Positions 14,301-20,027 of a stretch of 20,027 nucleotides of DNA are shown piece after piece. The position numbers and the translations under genes are program-made. The notes below the pieces were generated by a model. The model did no database searches, was not told where the DNA came from, and saw only the letters and a list, made by a program, of their open reading frames with translations. Source of the stretch: a virus; IMG/VR virus record IMGVR_UViG_3300008267_001656, positions 1 to 20,027 of that record; one strand, written 5' to 3'. Positions within the stretch are counted from its first letter, which is position 1; every line of letters begins with the position of its first letter.

Positions 14301-16416
14301 TTTATTTAAACTAATAAAGGACTTTATTCCTGCAAGAACAGGAGCAGCAACCGGTGCAATTGTCAAGCAGCATCTACTGGAAAGAAACAGACAGAGACCT
14401 GCTCAAGTAAGCTACACCCAGCCTGAATATACAGCCTCAGTTACCTCAGTAGCAAGAGACTATCAAACAGGGTCTATTGGGGTTTTCACAGGCGGACCTG
14501 GAGGATCAGTTAACGCATTAACAGTTACATCACAATCATGGTCCTCCTCCATATTAACCCCGGTAGGTTTAGTTGATCAGATTAATTCATCTCAATATGA
14601 ATTCTTTAACGGAGCTTATTCTGGTTCATCGATTGATGTAATTAACAATAAGCTACAAGATAATCCTTTACTAGGGTCTACTTACCGAGTTAGCATTCCT
14701 GATTTGCAGAATTTAAACGTAAGCAGTAATTTAGCAGTTTCTGGATCTGGAGGAAATTTAACTCTACCAATTCCATTTAATATTCAAAATACAACAGTAA
14801 GTGCCTACAGCACTACCACATATCAATACACCCCCCTCTACTCCGTTCAATCAGATATACAAGTATATGTGACTGCATCAATAACTGGAAGCGGTGGCGG
14901 TGCTTTACAGACTCTATACTTAACAATTAGAGAAAATAGTAACATATTAGATTCTATTGAAGTAACTACAGTGCCAGGCGGATCCTTTACAGGTCAAATT
15001 AACCAAACTTTAACGATACCGAATGTATATATCAAAGCAGGTTCTACCTATACAGCGAATCTTGAAGAAGGCGGAGCAGGAGGATTCACTCCAATCACTG
15101 CATCTTTTAATTCTGCTACAACCTGGACAGTTAATGTAGACAATCTAGCTGCACAATCAACCTACTATCTAGATCCAACCGTCTACACACAGCAGAACTT
15201 CCCTGGGAATATAAATAACTTTTCAGACTACAACAGCTTACTAAACAACGTTTATTCAAATAGAGTATCAAGCAGATACTACGACGTCGACTATAATACA
15301 AATTTACTAAATCCTGTCAACTTCCAACCTATTATTAGCGAATCCGCTCTTTACGCTCAAGTTCAAGATTCAAATTATTCATCAGGAAGTATCTGGTCTA
15401 ATGCAAGATATGAAGGATCTAAACTAGCTAGTAAGCTCTATAACAAGTATACCCCGGGAGATATCTCATACGGAAAAACAGCAGCTATCGATAACTATTG
15501 TAACTATATCGCACAATTTGACTGGATAGGCTCCTCTAACCCGGAATATCCAGGCGGTGGAAATATACACATTATCGGGCTAATACACATCGACGGAACA
15601 GTTATCGGATTAGATGGTAGCAATAGTAACTTAAATTTAGTTGAACAAATTTTCAGACAGGGAGATCTAGCAACAGCATATATCTCTTCTTACAGTAATA
15701 AAGAATCTATAGGTACATTAGAAGTTGAACTTGGTGGTGGTCTATATCAAACTATCTTAGCTAGATCTGGAAGTTATACAGGTACTGCAAATGTATTAGG
15801 TGTTGATTTTGAAACTAGCGGATTTACCTATGACCCCAAGTATGCCACAGGAAGCTCTACAAACAACACTATATTAAGAGAATATTCCTTAGGCACTAAT
15901 GGATGGAATTACGCTCTCCTAACCGGTTCATCTACCTATGGAAAAGCACAATCTCTAAGTATAAGCAACCTTGGATCATATCTCCAGATTTATAATAAGA
16001 TTACAGGAGAGTATTTAACTGCAGGCACCTCCGTCTTATACGAAGACACTCTACTACCTCTTCAAAACTTTGATTTTATTAGATTTGGATTAGTTGGTGG
16101 CAACGTGACTGCATCAATAGACTATTCTTCAACAAGTGCAGGGCTTGTTAGAATAATTTCAAGCAGTCTCGGAGGAAATCCATTAGCAACCTCCACTATT
16201 ATAACATCCCCAGAGATACCTCTACTTCCTAGAACAGACATCTTAGGTGATAATAATAATCAAAATTTTAGAATTTATAGACGTTTACCAAACGAAACTT
16301 TTATATTAGTTAAAAAACAACCCCAATATGTAGGAGGAGGTCTTCTAATCCCTGCAAACTTCAACCCAAACTACAATCCGATAGATGTAGCACGTAAAGC
16401 TGGCATAACACTATAA
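11299..16416 (+). CDS. Giant baseplate/tail protein with LamG-like domain
   Basis: The product is 1705 residues, the largest in the window. Around 548-590 it has YHNLPLLVKKKGTLAGLELL and RTIYGIPDTILRI, a stretch like the P2 gpI/tail-hub-fibre linker family (LL-K-KGT-x-GL-x-x-L). About 617-810 is a LamG/concanavalin-like beta sandwich (WWSISFVNNG, FTGSIQEIRYYTVALN). About 985-1020 has DYFRLIKFFDNSLFKLIKDFIPAR, a helical block. The C-terminal third is beta-rich and S/G/Y-rich, with YYDVDYNTNLLNP and a final FRIYRRLPNETFILVKKQP. Its place after gp6 matches T4 gp7/gp8/gp10-type wedge proteins, but I claim only analogy of position. LamG domains often bind sugars, so host-surface contact is plausible. 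ATGA overlap with the previous gene. Confidence 0.75.
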   Translation: MIKTKVFQINPVTFEDTSISIEDASLITTQQLDEQFDTNNNRVELYLYLPPTLLVGSYYNYSGWKSYQDPSLPSTGKLQDLYINPEVDGELAGVSNGDVYAIYNFVNNELQSSIDQPFYISSISSNRTEVLLKTNNLPNQVLAQLLNDFIAQRNQLPYFGEFYLNFGNNQEVLGINIQLDTTDPTSYGVLVKLYDPLSSNYDLKSQCWVQTRVADPVGYRVNYNTIVDIPDSRIQLRQPNFNLPVFNKLGNSTNYQNLTSLKTTSVTGSTNQVDSLLAEKGVEVNIDYSDYSNFVHFSSATTRLANFYYKAGLIETYQNDINSLLSTPSTIARSESIASKQGEISKLITQFDGYDYYLYYESSSTAWPKTNITPPYSLATTGSTAVLNWAGLNNNGSFSGTGQFATASVYDSDNQDNLVNSIPEYLVEDPENTSYQVFLELVGQHFDTLYSYTDAISDKYNADNRLEYGTSKDLIADVLKSFGIKIYENNFSTSDLYSGLIGLTPSGSTLLLPDISTLFPVTGSGLEYITTIVSASNDLVNLDDLNKSIYKRLYHNLPLLVKKKGTLAGLELLRTIYGIPDTILRIQEFGGKDKDELTWDQWENTYNYAFDTKGSSSIKSRWQINSAWSASIQYPDAVTLRIRPGTLPVNATQIPYSQSIWKGESISEDAHILLTYTGQGYVSSSYSASVVDPNYQYARLDFVPNHTTPTISASVTLPFFNGDWWSISFVNNGANTLTVKNSNSNKIGFQASSSVTTSNSWGTYFSSSFASGSSFAGTTYKNFTGSIQEIRYYTVALNNTAFDNFVMNPSSIQGNNLNQSPDQLIFRAALGGELYTGSTSIHPKVSGEWQTTASFVNNSNFIISGSGEFVPNKEVYYYNQIPTGIKNAVTNKIRIENTTPYQAVLSNQISIQQNTPISQSYTSNVNYLEVGFSPSNEINNDINSQLGYFNIGEYIGDPRFISESNYRYPDLSTLSTEYFKKYTQSYNLEDYFRLIKFFDNSLFKLIKDFIPARTGAATGAIVKQHLLERNRQRPAQVSYTQPEYTASVTSVARDYQTGSIGVFTGGPGGSVNALTVTSQSWSSSILTPVGLVDQINSSQYEFFNGAYSGSSIDVINNKLQDNPLLGSTYRVSIPDLQNLNVSSNLAVSGSGGNLTLPIPFNIQNTTVSAYSTTTYQYTPLYSVQSDIQVYVTASITGSGGGALQTLYLTIRENSNILDSIEVTTVPGGSFTGQINQTLTIPNVYIKAGSTYTANLEEGGAGGFTPITASFNSATTWTVNVDNLAAQSTYYLDPTVYTQQNFPGNINNFSDYNSLLNNVYSNRVSSRYYDVDYNTNLLNPVNFQPIISESALYAQVQDSNYSSGSIWSNARYEGSKLASKLYNKYTPGDISYGKTAAIDNYCNYIAQFDWIGSSNPEYPGGGNIHIIGLIHIDGTVIGLDGSNSNLNLVEQIFRQGDLATAYISSYSNKESIGTLEVELGGGLYQTILARSGSYTGTANVLGVDFETSGFTYDPKYATGSSTNNTILREYSLGTNGWNYALLTGSSTYGKAQSLSISNLGSYLQIYNKITGEYLTAGTSVLYEDTLLPLQNFDFIRFGLVGGNVTASIDYSSTSAGLVRIISSSLGGNPLATSTIITSPEIPLLPRTDILGDNNNQNFRIYRRLPNETFILVKKQPQYVGGGLLIPANFNPNYNPIDVARKAGITL

Positions 16417-16433
16417 AAGTTCATTAATTCATA

Positions 16434-16442
16434 TATTTATAA
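16434..16442 (+). promoter_or_regulatory. Late-promoter-like motif TATTTATAA, last structural group
   Basis: An exact copy preceded by A, in the 32-bp gap after the 1705-residue gene, 6 nt before the ATG at 16449. Confidence 0.6.
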
Positions 16443-16448
16443 TAAATC

Positions 16449-17105
16449 ATGGGATACTTAAATAATACTGCTGTCACAGTTGATGCAATCTTAACAAAGA
16501 AAGGGAGAGAGCTACTCGCCCGCGGTGACGGTTCTTTTAGAATTACTCAATTCGCATTATCAGACGACGAAATCGACTACACTCTGTATAATCCTCTTCA
16601 ACCATCAGGTTCTGCTTTCTACGGAGAAGCAATCGAAAATATGCCCTTATTAGAAGCATTTCCAGATGAGACTCAAATTATGAAATACAAGCTCGTAACT
16701 CTCCCAAGAGGTACAGCAAGAATGCCTGTATTGGATATTGGATATTCACAAATCACTATTAAACAAGGTGCAGGATTAGCAATCACTCCTCAGACTTTAA
16801 ACTACTTATCACAGACTGCCTTATTCGAATCATCCGGGTATACATTCACAATTTCCGATGTTAGATTATTTACAACCTTTAACGGTGTAGGAATCAACAC
16901 TCCAGAAGTTCAAGCAGCAAATCAAACAACTACAATTGGTACTAACGTATCTAAGACTGTAATTGGAACCACATTGAACTTAAGTGCAACTACAGTAAAC
17001 ACCTTATTCGGAGGAAATACTTCATTATCTGCAACATTACAAGTAGTAGGTAGAGACTCAGGTGCAAGATTACAAATCCCAGTAACTGTCCTTAAAACAA
17101 ACTAA
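16449..17105 (+). CDS. Virion structural protein
   Basis: The product is 218 residues. The N-terminus (VTVDAILTKKGRELLARGDGSFRITQFALSDDEIDYTLYN) is a distinctive sequence that I recall from structural proteins of T4-like marine phages, but I cannot check it. Residues 130-218 are beta-rich with repeated short strands and Thr/Asn turns, ending in an Ig-like or jelly-roll pattern (SLSATLQVVGRDSGARLQIPVTV). No Cys or signal. It begins the last structural group after a late motif and is followed at 11 bp by the paralogous pair. Role in tail or fibre assembly likely, exact part unknown. Confidence 0.75.
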   Translation: MGYLNNTAVTVDAILTKKGRELLARGDGSFRITQFALSDDEIDYTLYNPLQPSGSAFYGEAIENMPLLEAFPDETQIMKYKLVTLPRGTARMPVLDIGYSQITIKQGAGLAITPQTLNYLSQTALFESSGYTFTISDVRLFTTFNGVGINTPEVQAANQTTTIGTNVSKTVIGTTLNLSATTVNTLFGGNTSLSATLQVVGRDSGARLQIPVTVLKTN

Positions 17106-17115
17106 AAGATAGACC

Positions 17116-18108
17116 ATGTCATTTAAAAGATTAGATCCAGAAGATTTTCTCGTAAGTATAGATTCAGTAACAGCAACTGCTTGGTCTACAAATAGCCCGA
17201 CGCTAACTACTTTCTTTACATCTTCTATAACCAGTACCAACGATAGCTACTATAAAAACGTATACCAGACAGCCTCTACTATATCAGGTTCTACAGTTCA
17301 ATTCGCAATTGCTTACGGTAATAAAATAGGTTCAGGAAGTGCTAACTTCAACGATTTAGTACCCGGAGTAACACCAACAAGAACCGTATACGGTCAGTAC
17401 CGCAACTTAATTTACGGAAGTGAAACTGCAGAGTTTATCTTCGGAACAGTAACCGGTTCTGATTTCTGGGCAATCAACATAGATAGAGCAAGATATAAAG
17501 AGCATTTACTAAAAGGCACTTTTAATATTACATTATCTGGTTCTGGAATCCAAACATTAAAACTTACCGACAATTCAGGAATGGTATCGACTGATACTTA
17601 TTTAGACTGCGGTAGAGTATATCAAATTATTTCTGGTTCAAACGGTGTTGCTTTCTCAGGCACTGGATTCTCCCCTTCTTCAGGATCTTATGGATTATTC
17701 TTACCCGATATTGCAACTATCATTTTAAACCCACTAGCACTATCACAATCAATTAATTTAGAACCTTCTAGATCAAACGATTCTGACGGATTAAATATTC
17801 AAAGATTATTTACAGCAGTATCAGGAGCTGCATCCTTCAAACTTAATAGTGAAGAAACAGTAACATCAGATTACGTATTCGTTAGAGCTAGAAATGCTGA
17901 ATTTAATTACTCAGAAAATCCATCCTTTATTTCAGGATCAACAGGGGATGTTATCTACAGTGTATTTATTAATTCTCCACAGACCTACATGACTACTGTT
18001 GGATTCTATAACGATACCAATGATCTACTTGCTGTAGCTAAATTATCAAAACCATTAACAAAAGACTTTACAAAAGAATCTTTAGTGAGAGTTAAGCTTG
18101 ACTTCTAA
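17116..18108 (+). CDS. Structural protein, paralogue A
   Basis: The product is 330 residues. It starts FKRLDPEDFLVSIDSV and has YRNLIYGSETAEFIFG near 95-113. The C-terminal domain (about 260-330) reads EFNYSENPSFISGS, then MTTVGFYNDTNDLLAVAKLSKPL. The next gene has matching elements in the same order (FKQLLASDIIVSPF, YKRLIYSS, EFNFSLNPSLISGS, VTTVGLYNEAQDLIAVGKLAKPL), so the two are divergent duplicates. S/G/T-rich with many predicted strands, typical of tail-fibre or baseplate proteins. The gap to the next gene is 5 bp, with no promoter visible. Confidence 0.75.
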   Translation: MSFKRLDPEDFLVSIDSVTATAWSTNSPTLTTFFTSSITSTNDSYYKNVYQTASTISGSTVQFAIAYGNKIGSGSANFNDLVPGVTPTRTVYGQYRNLIYGSETAEFIFGTVTGSDFWAINIDRARYKEHLLKGTFNITLSGSGIQTLKLTDNSGMVSTDTYLDCGRVYQIISGSNGVAFSGTGFSPSSGSYGLFLPDIATIILNPLALSQSINLEPSRSNDSDGLNIQRLFTAVSGAASFKLNSEETVTSDYVFVRARNAEFNYSENPSFISGSTGDVIYSVFINSPQTYMTTVGFYNDTNDLLAVAKLSKPLTKDFTKESLVRVKLDF

Positions 18109-18113
18109 AATGA

Positions 18114-19088
18114 ATGACTGCGTTCAAACAATTATTAGCATCCGACATAATCGTATCACCTTTTGAGGTGAACAAAGCCTTCCGGTTTACCGGTGCGGCT
18201 GCTCTAACTGGATCTAATGTTGGTATTGATAGGTTTTTAGGACAGAACATTCAAGGATTATTTGATCTGAGTGAAAGTACTACCGGACAAGTTACTTCTG
18301 AGTATAAAAGGTTAATTTACAGTTCTATTAAAGAACTTTACTATTCAAACTATCAAAGCTCAAGTTACGGCGACCCCGTATCAGTACCCTACACTATTCT
18401 AGGAAACTCCCCAGAAGGAGACGTCTTAGTAGGTTCCACTAGTTCTGCTGGAAGATTTGAAAACTATTTAGAATCAACTTTAGCTTACGAAAGATACTTC
18501 CCTACATCCTCTAGTGCAGTAATTGGAGTTGTATCAATACCTTCAAAACTTTTTGGAGATAAAATTAAACCCGGCTCTTTTATTATTACTTCTAATTCTG
18601 GAAGTGTTACTGATGATGGTGATGGTAATCTAATTTTTTCTTTGGATGGGGAATACTGCGGTAATATTTTATACCAGCACGGAATAGCTATCTTAACTAA
18701 AGACAACCCTGTAGGAGGCTCTCTTTACGGATCTGGAACTTACGGAACAGCATCTTATGGTGGTGGAACAAATCCCTTTATTCAGAATTTAATACTATCC
18801 TCAAACGTAACCTGTTCATTCTCTAGTTCATATACAATATTTGAAACTCAGTACAAGTGTACGTTTGATCCTTCAGAATTTAACTTCTCATTGAACCCGT
18901 CTTTAATCTCCGGATCAGCAGAAGGAATAATCTATAATTTTGCAACAGGATCTTACTTTAATCCTTATGTTACTACAGTAGGGTTATACAATGAAGCTCA
19001 AGACTTAATTGCAGTCGGTAAGTTAGCAAAACCACTACCGAGCAATAACGTAACAGATACAACAATTTTAATTAATATAGACAGATAA
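18114..19088 (+). CDS. Structural protein, paralogue B
   Basis: The product is 324 residues. It carries the same order of elements as the preceding gene and shares its C-terminal domain (about 255-324) best, while the middle differs. It holds a glycine-rich segment (GGSLYGSGTYGTASYGGG at about 201-218), a flexible, surface-like stretch not found in paralogue A. The start at 18114 is chosen over an ATG at 18110, which is out of frame. It ends the structural block; the next gene begins 5 bp later. A heteromeric partnership with paralogue A is plausible. Confidence 0.75.
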   Translation: MTAFKQLLASDIIVSPFEVNKAFRFTGAAALTGSNVGIDRFLGQNIQGLFDLSESTTGQVTSEYKRLIYSSIKELYYSNYQSSSYGDPVSVPYTILGNSPEGDVLVGSTSSAGRFENYLESTLAYERYFPTSSSAVIGVVSIPSKLFGDKIKPGSFIITSNSGSVTDDGDGNLIFSLDGEYCGNILYQHGIAILTKDNPVGGSLYGSGTYGTASYGGGTNPFIQNLILSSNVTCSFSSSYTIFETQYKCTFDPSEFNFSLNPSLISGSAEGIIYNFATGSYFNPYVTTVGLYNEAQDLIAVGKLAKPLPSNNVTDTTILINIDR

Positions 19089-19093
19089 AATTT

Positions 19094-19543
19094 ATGCCTA
19101 ATTGGTTTCACGAAAATAAAGAAGTTACAGAAGAATATCAATTTGACGAAAAAGCAGTCGGATTTGTTTATAGAATAACAAATATTGAGACTGGTAAGTT
19201 TTATATTGGTAGAAAAGTATTTACTAACACACTAACTAAAAAATTAACAAAGAAAGAAATTTCTGAACAGTCCGGTCCTGGAAGAAAGCCTACTAAAAAG
19301 AAAGTTAGTAAGGAATCTAATTGGAGGGAGTATTGGGGTTCATGTAAGCCTCTACTTGCTGAAGTTAAGGAGATTGGCGAAGATAAATTTAAAAGAGAGA
19401 TTTTAAAGTTGTGTTTTTCTAAAAAACAATTAACTTATTATGAAATCGCTTATCAATGTAAATATGACGTACTTGAAACAAATTCATACAACGACAACAT
19501 CATGTCCAGAATTTTCCGAAAAGACTTGCACTTACCCGATTAA
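19094..19543 (+). CDS. GIY-YIG endonuclease (Seg/homing type)
   Basis: The product is 149 residues. The GIY-YIG motif appears as FVY at 24-26 and YIG at 37-39, followed by R40. WREYWGS is at 77-83, the catalytic-type Glu at E117 (YYEIAYQ) and Asn at 133-135 (YNDNI). A basic insert (about 47-73, with GPGRKPTKKK) lies between the two halves and may bind DNA. Family members cut DNA at specific sites; free-standing copies in T4-like phages act as homing endonucleases that spread into related genomes. It sits at the seam between structural genes and the primase, a typical insertion place. No intron is visible. The first 20 residues are extra to the core. Confidence 0.8.
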   Translation: MPNWFHENKEVTEEYQFDEKAVGFVYRITNIETGKFYIGRKVFTNTLTKKLTKKEISEQSGPGRKPTKKKVSKESNWREYWGSCKPLLAEVKEIGEDKFKREILKLCFSKKQLTYYEIAYQCKYDVLETNSYNDNIMSRIFRKDLHLPD

Positions 19544-19556
19544 AGTGTTATATTTA
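19526..19556 (+). promoter_or_regulatory. Bacteroidetes-type promoter (TTG-N20-TATATTTA) for primase
   Basis: TTG at 19526-19528 and TATATTTA at 19549-19556 are 20 nt apart, the same spacing and the same CTTGCA beginning as at 1052-1082. The -33 element lies inside the 3' end of the endonuclease gene. The ATG at 19561 is 4 nt beyond the -7 element. It separates early replication genes from the late block. Confidence 0.55.
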
Positions 19557-19560
19557 ATTA

Positions 19561-20027
19561 ATGGTCAATCATCTACTAGTAAGTCTAGTAAATAGTGTAA
19601 TCGGAGCAGGTAAGCCGACATCGGGAGATAACTTCTCCTACAACTGTCCATTCTGCAATCATTACAAGCCAAAATTAGAGATTAACTTTAAAGAAAACGA
19701 GGAAGGCATACACCACTGGCATTGCTGGGTGTGTAATAAAAAAGGAAAAAAACTCGCTAGTCTTTTTAAAGCAGTATCTGCTCCTGATCATAAATTACAA
19801 GAATTAAAGAACTACGTTAAGATCTCCTTTCAAGAAGAGCATGGAGTTAAAGTAGAAGCTCTAGCTCTACCTAAAGAATATAAGCCTCTACATGATGCTA
19901 GCACTTCAGAAGTTACTGTACGTCAGGCATTACGCTACTTAAAGGAAAGAGGAATCAATTCAACAGACATTAAAAGGTATAATTTAGGTTACTGTGAATC
20001 TGGTCGTTATAAGGATATGATTATCAT
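19561..20027 (+). CDS. DNA primase, zinc-finger N-terminus (cut by window edge)
   Basis: 155 codons are visible with no stop. C29-P-F-C32 and C55-W-V-C58 form a CxxC...CxxC zinc ribbon (HWHCWVCNKKG), as in DnaG and T4 gp61 primases, where it recognises the template priming site. The zinc finger is followed by a helix (LASLFKAV) and then, near 125-150, RQALRYLKERGINSTDIKRYNLGYC, typical of the start of primase linker and catalytic regions. The catalytic TOPRIM core is not yet reached. It would synthesise RNA primers for lagging-strand synthesis with the phage helicase. It has its own host-type promoter and so starts a new, probably early, replication operon. Confidence 0.85.
   Translation, partial: MVNHLLVSLVNSVIGAGKPTSGDNFSYNCPFCNHYKPKLEINFKENEEGIHHWHCWVCNKKGKKLASLFKAVSAPDHKLQELKNYVKISFQEEHGVKVEALALPKEYKPLHDASTSEVTVRQALRYLKERGINSTDIKRYNLGYCESGRYKDMII

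Noticed and set aside
1-20027. CRISPR array, insertion sequence, integrase or attachment site
   Set aside because: No regular direct repeats with spacers, no transposase or integrase, and no tRNA-associated duplication was seen.

Overview
The window is about 20 kb of an AT-rich, gene-dense, T4-like (myovirus-type) phage genome. Every convincing gene lies on the + strand. The family anchors are a gp55-type late sigma factor (3975-4709), a gp25-like baseplate wedge protein (7531-7938), a gp6/J-type baseplate wedge protein (7938-9794), a gp5-like spike without a lysozyme domain (5082-6287), and the start of a zinc-finger primase (19561-end). The host is probably a member of the Bacteroidetes, perhaps marine. 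This is inferred from A-rich leaders, an almost complete lack of Shine-Dalgarno sequences, and two sites matching the Bacteroidetes promoter form TTG-N20-TAnnTTT. It is not shown directly.

Layout: (1) 1-113, the end of a tRNA cluster (a cut tRNA, then tRNA-Glu). (2) 156-2893, small accessory genes: a membrane-anchored coiled coil, a small beta-rich protein, a 50-residue basic protein, an acidic protein with a possible prohead-protease site, and helical proteins of unknown role. (3) 2919-4709, a compact overlapping set: HD-domain hydrolase, small membrane protein, gp55. (4) 4747-19088, the tail/baseplate block, in four tightly coupled gene groups starting at 4747, 7157, 9811 and 16449. (5) 19094-end, a GIY-YIG endonuclease followed by the primase, which has its own promoter.

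How it may work together: a repeated motif, TATTTATAA, lies just before the start codons at 549, 2182, 4747, 7157, 9811 and 16449, with near matches before 898 and 1366. It heads each structural gene group, and the genome encodes gp55, so it is the best candidate for the late promoter. At three genes the TATTTA hexamer ends exactly 6 nt before the ATG, which predicts leaderless late mRNAs. Inside each group, stop and start codons mostly overlap as TAATG or ATGA, which suggests translational coupling rather than SD-driven initiation.

The main oddity is a perfect 11-bp tandem duplication at 9839-9860. It breaks the frame of the baseplate gene that starts at 9811. Other points are two proteins with N-terminal segments ending in T4-type prohead protease sites, a pair of divergent paralogous structural proteins sharing a C-terminal domain, a 1705-residue baseplate protein with a LamG-like domain, and an 18-codon upstream frame that overlaps the gene at 2696.
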